From assembly GCA_964626685.1 (NCBI GenBank), contig CAZVJY010000007.1:1-64000 (forward strand): a DNA stretch of 64,000 nt. The letters are read 5' to 3'. The DNA is from RGEC01 sp964626685 (lineage in GTDB: Bacteria; Bacteroidota; Bacteroidia; NS11-12g; UBA955). The notes under the pieces are model-generated. The model saw only the letters and a program-made list of their open reading frames with translations. It made no database searches and was not told where the DNA came from. The position numbers and the translations under genes are program-made. Below, in pieces: positions 24,312-32,125 of the stretch (position 1 is the stretch's first letter; each line of letters opens with the position of its first letter).

Positions 24312-26908
24312 GAAAGTTTGTTTTTCAGCTCCTGTAGTTTCAGCAATGCATCAATGGGAGAAATTGCATTCACGTCTATTTTTTTCAAAATTTCCTGCAG
24401 TTCTTTTAGTTTGGGGTCTTCAGCCTGAAACATGTTAAGTTGGTATACAGGAACGGCGGCATTGTTCTTCAAAGTGTTTCTGCCACTGATCGAAGATCGA
24501 TCGGTTTCGAGTCTGTTGAGAATTTCACTGGCCCTTAACAGAACTTTATTGGGAATGCCTGCCATTTGGGCAACGTGAATACCAAAGCTGTGCTCACTTC
24601 CGCCTGGTTTTAGTTTGCGGAGAAATACAATGCGGTTGCCCTGTTCTTTGATAGCGATATGGTAGTTTTTCACCCCTTCCATTTTACTTTCCAGCTCATT
24701 CAGCTCATGGTAGTGTGTGGCAAAAAGTGTTTTGGGTCTTGAAGGGTGGCTTTGCAGGTATTCGGCAATACTCCAGGCAAGGCTAACGCCATCATAGGTA
24801 CTGGTTCCTCTGCCAATTTCATCCAGCAAAATCAGGCTGCGGTCGCTGATATTGTTAAGGATACTGGCGGTTTCGAGCATCTCCACCATAAAGGTAGATT
24901 CTCCTAGGCTGATATTGTCGCTGGCGCCAACCCGCGTATAAATTCGGTCAACCACACCGATGACGGCTTTCTCACACGGCACGAAGCATCCTATTTGTGC
25001 CAGAATGACAGCGAGAGCGGTTTGGCGCAAAATAGCACTTTTACCACTCATATTGGGGCCTGTCAGTATGATAATTCGCTGCTCATCGGTATTGAGCGAT
25101 ATATCGTTTGGCACATAACTTTCATCGGGAGGAAGTTGCTTTTCAATTACGGGATGGCGACAGCCAAACAACGCTAAATTGCGGTCCTCTGTCATTTCGG
25201 GCCTGGAAAATCGATGGGTAGCAGAGAGGTTAGCGAATCCCATCAAAACATCGAGTTTTGATACAATGAGCGCGTTTTGCTGAAGTAAGGTTATGTAATT
25301 ACCGGTCCAGTTTACCAGTTCGTCCCAAAGCCGCTGCTCCAGTGCCAGAATTTTATCTTCGGCACTTAAAATCTTTTCTTCGTAGCTTTTTAATTCGGGT
25401 GTAATGTATCTTTCAGCATTGGTAAGGGTTTGCTTGCGAATCCAGTCATCGGGCACCTTGTCTTTATGGACATGGGTTACTTCAAGGTAGTAACCAAATA
25501 CATTGTTAAAGCCGATTTTTAGACTACTGATGCCGGTTTTTTCCACCTCTCGTTTTTGTATTTCCAGCAAGTGATCTTTTCCACCGAAAGCAATACTGCG
25601 CAATTCATCCAGCTCAGGATGAACACCAGGTTTAATGGTTCCGCCTTTGCTTAGAAGGGCAGGAGCATCATCGGAAAGTGTGCTATGTAATTTGGAAATG
25701 ATAGCACCTGCATCCTGAATAAGTTTCAACAGCTCCTGTACAGCCGGGTGAGCGTCCTTGAGATTGTCGGTAAGTTCATCTATAGCCTGAAGACTTCTGC
25801 CAAGCTGCAGCATTTCCCGTGGATTAACCCGATTGAGGGCTACTTTGCCAATGATACGCTGAACATCGCCTATTCGCTCAGTGATGGCCCTGCAAAAGGC
25901 GAGCTTGGTCTGATCGTTGCAGAAGTATTCGACAACCGCATGCCTAAAGGCAATATCAGCAGATTTTTTTAACGGAAGAATAAGCCAGTTTCTTAGCAAA
26001 CGGCTTCCCATAGGGGTTTTGGTATGATCAAGAATATCGATAAGGGGCGTTCCTCCGGGATAGATGGGATAAAGCAGTTCAAGGTTCCTGACGGTGAATC
26101 CATCCAGCCATACATGTTCACTGTCATCGATGCGGTGAATACCTTTGATATGGCTAACATGGGTATGATGTGTGTTGTCGAGATACTGCAGGCAGGCACC
26201 TGCTGCAATAATCGATTCAGGCATTTCGGCAATACCGAAGCCTTTCAGTGAAGTGGCCTGAAACTGCCTGCAGAGCTTATCGGTGGCATATTCCGTCTGA
26301 AAAACCCAATCTTCCAGGTATTGGCTGAAAATTTGGTCACCGAGTAATTCATTTACGGCTTTTTGCTGGCTTTTAGGCGCAATAATCTCGGCAGGTTTAA
26401 ATCCGTTGATTAGCCGTTTTACAGACTCGGCATCTGCGGTGGTGGTCATAAATTCGCCGGTAGAGATATCCAGAAAGGCCACGCCGGCTTTGTTCTGATG
26501 GAAGAACAGGCAACAGAGATAGTTGTTTTGTCTGGATTCAAGAACCTTGTCATTATAACTTACACCGGGTGTAACCAACTCTGTAACACCACGTTTTACG
26601 ATGGTTTTCGTTAGTTTTGGATCTTCAAGCTGATCACAAACGGCAACGCGCTGTCCGGCTCTTACTAGTTTGGGTAGGTATACATCCAGGCTGTGGTGTG
26701 GAAACCCTGCAAGGTCAATTTCTGAGGCTGAACCATTGGAACGTTTGGTAAGAACAATACCAAGAATTTTACTTGCTGTCCGTGCGTCTTCTTCAAAGGT
26801 TTCATAAAAATCACCAACCCGGAAAAGAAGCAAAGCACCCGGGTACTGACCCTTGATGCTGTAATACTGTTTCATCAGCGGGGTTTCTGATTTTTCTTTG
26901 GCACACAT
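24308..26908 (-). CDS. mutS: DNA mismatch repair protein MutS
   Basis: An 866-residue mismatch-recognition ATPase. The mismatch-binding motif GDFYETF is near residue 33. The connector, core and clamp domains follow in order. The ATPase has Walker A GPNMSGKS near residue 613, a LLDEIGRGTSTYDG Walker B/D-loop region and FATHYHEL. The C-terminal SPIDALLKLQELK helix is the dimer/tetramer and MutL-contact type end. All catalytic motifs are intact, and length fits MutS1. It is transcribed alone. Confidence 0.97.
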   Translation of the reverse strand: MCAKEKSETPLMKQYYSIKGQYPGALLLFRVGDFYETFEEDARTASKILGIVLTKRSNGSASEIDLAGFPHHSLDVYLPKLVRAGQRVAVCDQLEDPKLTKTIVKRGVTELVTPGVSYNDKVLESRQNNYLCCLFFHQNKAGVAFLDISTGEFMTTTADAESVKRLINGFKPAEIIAPKSQQKAVNELLGDQIFSQYLEDWVFQTEYATDKLCRQFQATSLKGFGIAEMPESIIAAGACLQYLDNTHHTHVSHIKGIHRIDDSEHVWLDGFTVRNLELLYPIYPGGTPLIDILDHTKTPMGSRLLRNWLILPLKKSADIAFRHAVVEYFCNDQTKLAFCRAITERIGDVQRIIGKVALNRVNPREMLQLGRSLQAIDELTDNLKDAHPAVQELLKLIQDAGAIISKLHSTLSDDAPALLSKGGTIKPGVHPELDELRSIAFGGKDHLLEIQKREVEKTGISSLKIGFNNVFGYYLEVTHVHKDKVPDDWIRKQTLTNAERYITPELKSYEEKILSAEDKILALEQRLWDELVNWTGNYITLLQQNALIVSKLDVLMGFANLSATHRFSRPEMTEDRNLALFGCRHPVIEKQLPPDESYVPNDISLNTDEQRIIILTGPNMSGKSAILRQTALAVILAQIGCFVPCEKAVIGVVDRIYTRVGASDNISLGESTFMVEMLETASILNNISDRSLILLDEIGRGTSTYDGVSLAWSIAEYLQSHPSRPKTLFATHYHELNELESKMEGVKNYHIAIKEQGNRIVFLRKLKPGGSEHSFGIHVAQMAGIPNKVLLRASEILNRLETDRSSISGRNTLKNNAAVPVYQLNMFQAEDPKLKELQEILKKIDVNAISPIDALLKLQELKNKLS

Positions 26909-26966
26909 AAATACAGAAGGTGCAAGTTATGACACCTGCACCGGATATGATGAACATTTTATCCCT

Positions 26967-27944
26967 TTAAACCCACAATGTTTCCCCTATTCCCGGGAGA
27001 ATAAGATTACCATTGATTTTTCCTTCCGAATGGGATTCTTTTAGCAATCGGATGGGCAGACCTGCCGGCTCATCGCTCAGATCGAGAGTGCCGTAGTGCA
27101 TAGGAATGAGGTGTTTTGCTCCGCAATCATGGAAAGCTTGCACGGCCTCTGTCGGAGACATATGTACGGGTTGCATAAACCACTCAGGCTGGAATGCACC
27201 TATTCCCAGCATGGCATAATCCAGGTTTGGAAAAAGGGTGCTCAGTTCCTCGTAGTGACTGCCATAGCCGCTGTCACTGCCAAAGTATACTGTTTTGGAT
27301 CCTGATTCTATAGCAAAGGCACCCCACAAACGTTTGTTGGTGTCGCGCAGCATGCGTCGACTCCAGTGCCGGGTTGGGAGATAGGTAATTCTTAGGTTTT
27401 CAAACCCTTGAAATTGCTGATACCAGCCCATCTCCACAATATGGTTATGGCCCCATTTTCGCAGCAGCTTACCCATATTCAAACCAGCAATCAGGGTTGC
27501 CCTAGGGTTCAGACGCATCAGTCTTTTAAGGGATTTCTCATCACAATGATCTCTGTGATCATGCGAAACAAGGATGTAATCAACCTCACCAAAAGTATGG
27601 GGAGGGTAAGGCTGTTTTACGCGATGTCGCAAAAATCGTGCATTGAACAAAACAGGATCCACCAGCATGGATATACCGTTTAACCGAATAAAAAACCATG
27701 CATGCCCAAGCCACACGATGCAATCATCGTTTTTTCTGCGGAAGAGACTGTCAGCAATTGTTTCAGGCTTCCACAGATCCAATTTTTTTTCTTTTTTGAA
27801 AGGTCGTGGTCCTGTTTGCCAGCGCCAAACATCCTTAAACTTAGGAATATGCGGATGTTCATGATTGCTGAATCTTCCTTTTTTATCAAGTGGGTTTCCT
27901 TTCCAGCCTGATTTAATGATGGGTAGCGAAGGGTTATAAATCAT
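26967..27944 (-). CDS. NAPE-PLD-like metallo-beta-lactamase-fold hydrolase
   Basis: A 325-residue protein with the metal motif SHDHRDHCDEKS and later ligands in FGSDSGYGSHYEEL and HMSPTEAVQAFHDCGAKHLIPMHYGT. The order and the N-terminal FSN/W-W region match N-acyl-phosphatidylethanolamine phospholipase D-like enzymes and the related UlaG group. The HxHxDH motif is complete, so hydrolase activity with two metal ions is expected. The substrate (a phospholipid or other phosphodiester) is unproven. The ATG at 27944 is preferred over a TTG at 27977 that lies in the upstream terminator. Confidence 0.87.
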   Translation of the reverse strand: MIYNPSLPIIKSGWKGNPLDKKGRFSNHEHPHIPKFKDVWRWQTGPRPFKKEKKLDLWKPETIADSLFRRKNDDCIVWLGHAWFFIRLNGISMLVDPVLFNARFLRHRVKQPYPPHTFGEVDYILVSHDHRDHCDEKSLKRLMRLNPRATLIAGLNMGKLLRKWGHNHIVEMGWYQQFQGFENLRITYLPTRHWSRRMLRDTNKRLWGAFAIESGSKTVYFGSDSGYGSHYEELSTLFPNLDYAMLGIGAFQPEWFMQPVHMSPTEAVQAFHDCGAKHLIPMHYGTLDLSDEPAGLPIRLLKESHSEGKINGNLILPGIGETLWV

Positions 27945-27975
27945 AAAGAATGATGGTGGCTTATACGATACTAAC

Positions 27976-28008
27976 AAAAAAGGCCGCTTTTTGCAGGCGG
28001 CCTTTTTT
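27976..28008 (-). terminator. Terminator of hppA
   Basis: GGCCGC and GCGGCC arms, with A and T runs extending the stem, end in a T run on the minus strand. It lies between the hppA stop and the downstream hydrolase gene. Confidence 0.88.
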
Positions 28009-28009
28009 G

Positions 28010-30391
28010 TTATTTTAATGTGTCTCCTTTACAGCAGGGCTTTTCTTCCTTGCCGATGTATTTGCCGTTATTGTCATACATTTTCATGCATTCGGCTTTT
28101 TCTTCGGCCGAGCATCCTACGCTGTCGCAGTGCTTTGCGCATTCATCCTTGGTCATGTTAGCGCATGTGCTCATGTCACACTTGGCAGATGCAGCATTAT
28201 GGTCACCACACTGCTCGGTTTTGGCCTTGCAGCAGTCTTTATTGTTGCTTCCTCCAAGAATACCATTGCCACCTGCGATATAGGGTGCGATAATCAAAGA
28301 AACAATTGAAGTTAGTTTGATCAGGATATTCATGCTGGGTCCGCTGGTATCCTTGAAAGGATCACCAACGGTATCACCGGTAACAGAGGCTTTGTGTGGC
28401 TCAGACTTTTTATAGTAGGTCTCACCATCAATCTGAACGCCTTTTTCAAAGGATTTCTTAGCGTTGTCCCATGCACCGCCGGCATTGTTCTGGAAAATGC
28501 CCATAAGCACACCGCTCACGGTGATACCTGCCAGCAATCCACCCAATACTTCGGGTCCGAAAAGGAAGCCAACCAAAACGGGAGATAGGAGCGCGATTGC
28601 GCCGGGAGCAACCATCTGACGGATGGAAGCTTTGGTGCTAATTTCTACGCACTTTTCATATTCAGGCTCAGCTTTGTACTCCATAATTCCTGGGATTTCG
28701 CGGAACTGGCGGCGCACCTCCTTCACCATGTCCATGGCAGCCGAACCTACGGCCGAAATAGCCAATGCAGAGAAGATGAATGGTATCATGCCACCTACGA
28801 AAAGGGCGGCAAGAACAGGTGCTTTGTAAATATCGATACCGGATATTCCTGCTACGCCTACAAATGCTGCAAACAAAGCAAGTGAGGTCAGTGCAGCTGA
28901 AGCGATAGCAAAACCTTTACCGGTGGCAGCGGTGGTGTTACCCACAGCATCCAAAATATCGGTGCGGCCACGAACTTCTTCGGGTAAATCGCTCATTTCG
29001 GCAATACCACCTGCATTGTCTGCAATAGGGCCGAAAGCGTCAATAGCAAGCTGCATGGCTGTGGTTGCCATCATACCTGCAGCAGCAATCGCAACACCAT
29101 ACAGACCGGCAAAATTGTACGAAAGGAAAATACCGGCAGCCAGTGTAATGATAGGGATAACGGTTGATTCCATGCCCACGGACAAACCACCGATGATATT
29201 GGTAGCGTGGCCTGTGCCGGATTTTTCAACGATAGACAGAACGGGTTTTTTGCCCATGGCGGTATAGTATTCAGTAATCCAGCTCATGATAGCACCCACT
29301 ACCAAACCGGTTATAATGGCGTAAAAAACGCTGATGGATGTAAATTCAACACCACGAAGTTCCATTTTTTCTGGCAGCAGCATGGTTACTGCGAAGTAGG
29401 ATGCAACGGCAGTAAGGATAATGGATGACCAGTTACCCAGGTTTAGTGCCTGCTGTACATTTCCGTTATCGTCTTTAATTCTTACGAAAAAGGTTCCAAT
29501 GATAGAGAAAATCAATCCCATGCCCGCAATAACCATCGGCAACAGGATTGGAGACATGCCACCGTAGTTGTCGGTAACAGAAATTTCCTGTCCAAGAACC
29601 ATCGTAGCCAGAATGGTTGCAACATACGATCCGAAGAGGTCGGCACCCATACCGGCAACATCACCTACGTTATCACCTACGTTATCAGCAATGGTAGCGG
29701 GATTGCGGGGATCATCTTCGGGAATGCCTGCTTCTACTTTTCCTACCAGGTCAGCTCCAACATCGGCAGCTTTGGTATAAATACCACCACCTACACGGGC
29801 AAACAAAGCAATCGACTCGGCACCCAGCGAAAAACCTGTCAGTACTTCAATTACGGTTTTCATTTTATCGCCGGTAATAGCTTCACCGCTACCGACATAG
29901 AACATGTTATAGAACAGGATGAAGAGTCCGCCGAGTCCCAGAACTGCTAGTCCGGCAACACCCAATCCCATTACAGTTCCACCGCTGAAGGATACGTTCA
30001 GGGCTTTGGAAAGGCTGCTTCTGGCTGCTTGCGTGGTTCTCACATTGGCCTTGGTGGCTATGTTCATTCCAAAGTAACCTGCAAGTGCCGACAGGAATGC
30101 ACCGATAAGAAATGCCACTGCAATGATCCAATGGGAATGGATTTTAATGCCATTCACTTCCTTGATGGTTCCGCTGTAAGCCAATAGCGCAGCAGCAATT
30201 ACTGCGAAGTAACTAAGCACTTTCCATTCAGCACGTAAAAATGCCATCGCACCGCGGGCAATTTTACCGGCCAGGTTTTGCATTTTTTCATCTCCGGCAT
30301 CCTGCTTGGATACCCAGGCGCTTTTAACCGCCATCACAATCAATCCCACCAGACCAAGGGCAGGAATCAGGTACAGTATTGAAGTGTTCAT
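28010..30391 (-). CDS. hppA: Membrane ion-pumping pyrophosphatase, with Cys-rich tail
   Basis: A 793-residue integral membrane pyrophosphatase that couples PPi hydrolysis to export of protons or sodium ions. The hydrolytic site is intact: DVGADLVGKVEAGIPEDDPRN (210-230) and DNVGDNVGD (236-244). GNTTAATGKG has Ala where potassium-independent enzymes have Lys, so this is the potassium-dependent type. The usual TM6 Glu in ADLFES is Gly254 here, while a Glu appears in TM5 (GAES, Glu192). This relocation is described for Flavobacterium-type proton pumps. Residues 717-793 form a tail with eleven cysteines that is not part of the family core. It is single-gene and divergent from map. Confidence 0.95.
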   Translation of the reverse strand: MNTSILYLIPALGLVGLIVMAVKSAWVSKQDAGDEKMQNLAGKIARGAMAFLRAEWKVLSYFAVIAAALLAYSGTIKEVNGIKIHSHWIIAVAFLIGAFLSALAGYFGMNIATKANVRTTQAARSSLSKALNVSFSGGTVMGLGVAGLAVLGLGGLFILFYNMFYVGSGEAITGDKMKTVIEVLTGFSLGAESIALFARVGGGIYTKAADVGADLVGKVEAGIPEDDPRNPATIADNVGDNVGDVAGMGADLFGSYVATILATMVLGQEISVTDNYGGMSPILLPMVIAGMGLIFSIIGTFFVRIKDDNGNVQQALNLGNWSSIILTAVASYFAVTMLLPEKMELRGVEFTSISVFYAIITGLVVGAIMSWITEYYTAMGKKPVLSIVEKSGTGHATNIIGGLSVGMESTVIPIITLAAGIFLSYNFAGLYGVAIAAAGMMATTAMQLAIDAFGPIADNAGGIAEMSDLPEEVRGRTDILDAVGNTTAATGKGFAIASAALTSLALFAAFVGVAGISGIDIYKAPVLAALFVGGMIPFIFSALAISAVGSAAMDMVKEVRRQFREIPGIMEYKAEPEYEKCVEISTKASIRQMVAPGAIALLSPVLVGFLFGPEVLGGLLAGITVSGVLMGIFQNNAGGAWDNAKKSFEKGVQIDGETYYKKSEPHKASVTGDTVGDPFKDTSGPSMNILIKLTSIVSLIIAPYIAGGNGILGGSNNKDCCKAKTEQCGDHNAASAKCDMSTCANMTKDECAKHCDSVGCSAEEKAECMKMYDNNGKYIGKEEKPCCKGDTLK

Positions 30392-30419
30392 ATTGAGTTT
30401 CTGTAAAAATTTAGGGGTG

Positions 30420-30427
30420 CGAAATTA
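30420..30427 (-). promoter_or_regulatory. Promoter -7 box of hppA
   Basis: On the minus strand TAATTTCG, followed by CACCCC, is a TTCG-type -7 box about 28 bases from the ATG. A 16-base stretch covering it recurs exactly at the NFACT gene promoter (56474-56489). Confidence 0.5.
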
Positions 30428-30446
30428 CGTTTTTTTATATGAAATG

Positions 30447-30473
30447 CACGTAATTCTATGGAATAATTACGTG
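30447..30473. promoter_or_regulatory. Inverted-repeat operator candidate between hppA and map
   Basis: CACGTAATT (30447-30455) and AATTACGTG (30465-30473) are perfect inverted arms around a nine-base spacer. Counting from the two -7 boxes, the repeat covers the expected -33 regions of both divergent promoters. Confidence 0.6.
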
Positions 30474-30492
30474 TGAGGGGGTGTTTTAATAG

Positions 30493-30500
30493 TAATTTTG
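30493..30500 (+). promoter_or_regulatory. Promoter -7 box of map
   Basis: TAATTTTG is an exact consensus match and ends four bases before the GTG start at 30505. This predicts a leaderless mRNA. Confidence 0.5.
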
Positions 30501-30504
30501 CAGT

Positions 30505-31269
30505 GTGGGAATCATCATCAAAACCCCTGAGCAGATAGAAGGAATCAGGAAAAGCAGCAGGCTTGCTGCCGAAACACTCAAATTTCTGGAAACGCACATC
30601 CAACCCGGAATTACCACACTGGCTTTAAATGATTTAGCAGAGAAATTCATGCGTGACAGGGGTGCAATTCCTGCCACCAAAGGATATAAAGGTTATCAAT
30701 ATGCATCATGTATTTCACCCAACGATGTAGTCTGCCACGGCGTACCTAATTCATACGAATTAAAATGGGGTGATATTGTTAATGTAGATGTAACCGTCAT
30801 TTTGGATGGATATTTTGGCGACACATGCCGAATGTATGTGGTAGGCGAGGCCAGTGAATATGCCTTGAACCTCATGAATGTTACAAAAGAATGTCTTAGA
30901 AAAGGACTTGAGCAATGCTTTCCCGGTAACCATTTAAACAATATAGGATATCATATATCGGAGCATGCACACAAGCATGGTTATTCCGTAGTGTATGAGT
31001 TTTGTGGGCATGGTGTAGGGCTAAAGTTCCATGAAGATCCGGAGGTTTCGCATATTGCTGAAAAAAACACCGGACCTATTTTAAAGCCGGGAATGGTTTT
31101 TACGATTGAGCCCATGATCAATGCAGGAAAAGCCCGTTGTAAAGTGGATCGCAAAGATGGCTGGACAGCCCGCACCATTGATGGCAAACTCAGTGCCCAG
31201 TACGAGCATACCGTCCTGATTACAGAAACCGGATACGAGGCATTAACCGATGTTTACGGAGATTTTTAA
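30505..31269 (+). CDS. map: Methionine aminopeptidase type I
   Basis: A 254-residue dinuclear metalloprotease that removes the initiator methionine from new proteins. All metal ligands are visible: Asp95 (NVDVTV), Asp106 (FGDTC), His169 (CGHGVG), Glu202 (TIEP) and Glu234 (YEHTV), plus His78 (CHGVPN). It has no N-terminal SH3 or zinc-finger extension. GTG is the only start in this position; the -7 box ends four bases earlier. A metallo-hydrolase gene follows after three bases, so both are probably co-transcribed. Confidence 0.97.
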   Translation: MGIIIKTPEQIEGIRKSSRLAAETLKFLETHIQPGITTLALNDLAEKFMRDRGAIPATKGYKGYQYASCISPNDVVCHGVPNSYELKWGDIVNVDVTVILDGYFGDTCRMYVVGEASEYALNLMNVTKECLRKGLEQCFPGNHLNNIGYHISEHAHKHGYSVVYEFCGHGVGLKFHEDPEVSHIAEKNTGPILKPGMVFTIEPMINAGKARCKVDRKDGWTARTIDGKLSAQYEHTVLITETGYEALTDVYGDF

Positions 31270-31272
31270 CCC

Positions 31273-32118
31273 ATGAAACTACATGTAATTCATTCCGGTA
31301 ACTTTAAACTTGACGGTGGTGCCATGTTTGGTGTGGTGCCCAAAGTAATCTGGAATTCCCTGAATCCCGCAGATGAAAAAAATCTGTGTAACTGGGCGAT
31401 GCGCTGTTTGCTGGTAGAAGACGGAGATCGTAAAATACTAATAGATACCGGGATAGGGAATAAGCAGAGTGATAAATTCTTTGGATATTACTACTTGAAT
31501 GGTTTAAATTCAATAGCTTCATCGTTAAAGAACATTGGTTTATCGCATGCTGATATTACAGATGTGTTACTCACGCATCTGCATTTCGACCATGTGGGCG
31601 GTGCTGTAGTCAAAAATGATGAAGGCAAATTGATCCCTGCATTTCCAAATGCAACGTATCATGTAACAGAAACCCAGTGGAATCATGCATTAAAACCCAA
31701 TGCAAGAGAGAAAGCATCATTTTTACCGGAGAATTATTTACCACTGCAGGAAGCGGGTGTTTTGAATTTTGTTCAGCACGGAGAGATGCTGACACCCAAT
31801 CTGCGTATTCGCAGTGTTAACGGGCATACCATGGGAATGATTACACCTGAAATTACGATCCATGGAAAAAAGGTAGTTTATTGCGCCGATCTGATTCCCT
31901 CCTCAGCCCATATTCCTGTTCACTACACCATGGGTTATGATATAGAGCCGCTTATTGTGATGAAGGAAAAAGAGTTGCTTTACAACGAAATGGATGCGGC
32001 CAACACCCTTTATTTTTTTGAGCATGATATTGACATGGAATGTGCAAGGCTACACCATAATGACCGCGGGCAAATGGTTATAGCCGAAAAAGGTACTCTG
32101 TCCGATTTGCTGGTCTAA
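31273..32118 (+). CDS. Metallo-beta-lactamase-fold hydrolase
   Basis: A 281-residue protein with THLHFDHVGG (101-110) as the HxHxDH metal motif, then SVNGHTMGM and CADLIPSSAH, which supply the further His and Asp ligands. The order and spacing resemble the AHL-lactonase/alkylsulfatase-like MBL group, but the substrate cannot be predicted. It follows map by three bases. Its stop lies seven bases from the convergent glycosyltransferase gene. Confidence 0.88.
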   Translation: MKLHVIHSGNFKLDGGAMFGVVPKVIWNSLNPADEKNLCNWAMRCLLVEDGDRKILIDTGIGNKQSDKFFGYYYLNGLNSIASSLKNIGLSHADITDVLLTHLHFDHVGGAVVKNDEGKLIPAFPNATYHVTETQWNHALKPNAREKASFLPENYLPLQEAGVLNFVQHGEMLTPNLRIRSVNGHTMGMITPEITIHGKKVVYCADLIPSSAHIPVHYTMGYDIEPLIVMKEKELLYNEMDAANTLYFFEHDIDMECARLHHNDRGQMVIAEKGTLSDLLV

Positions 32119-32125
32119 AATCGGT

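Noticed and set aside
28013..28243. Cys-rich tail of HppA as a separate gene
   Set aside because: It is in the same frame with no stop and no separate promoter or start seen, so it was treated as part of HppA.
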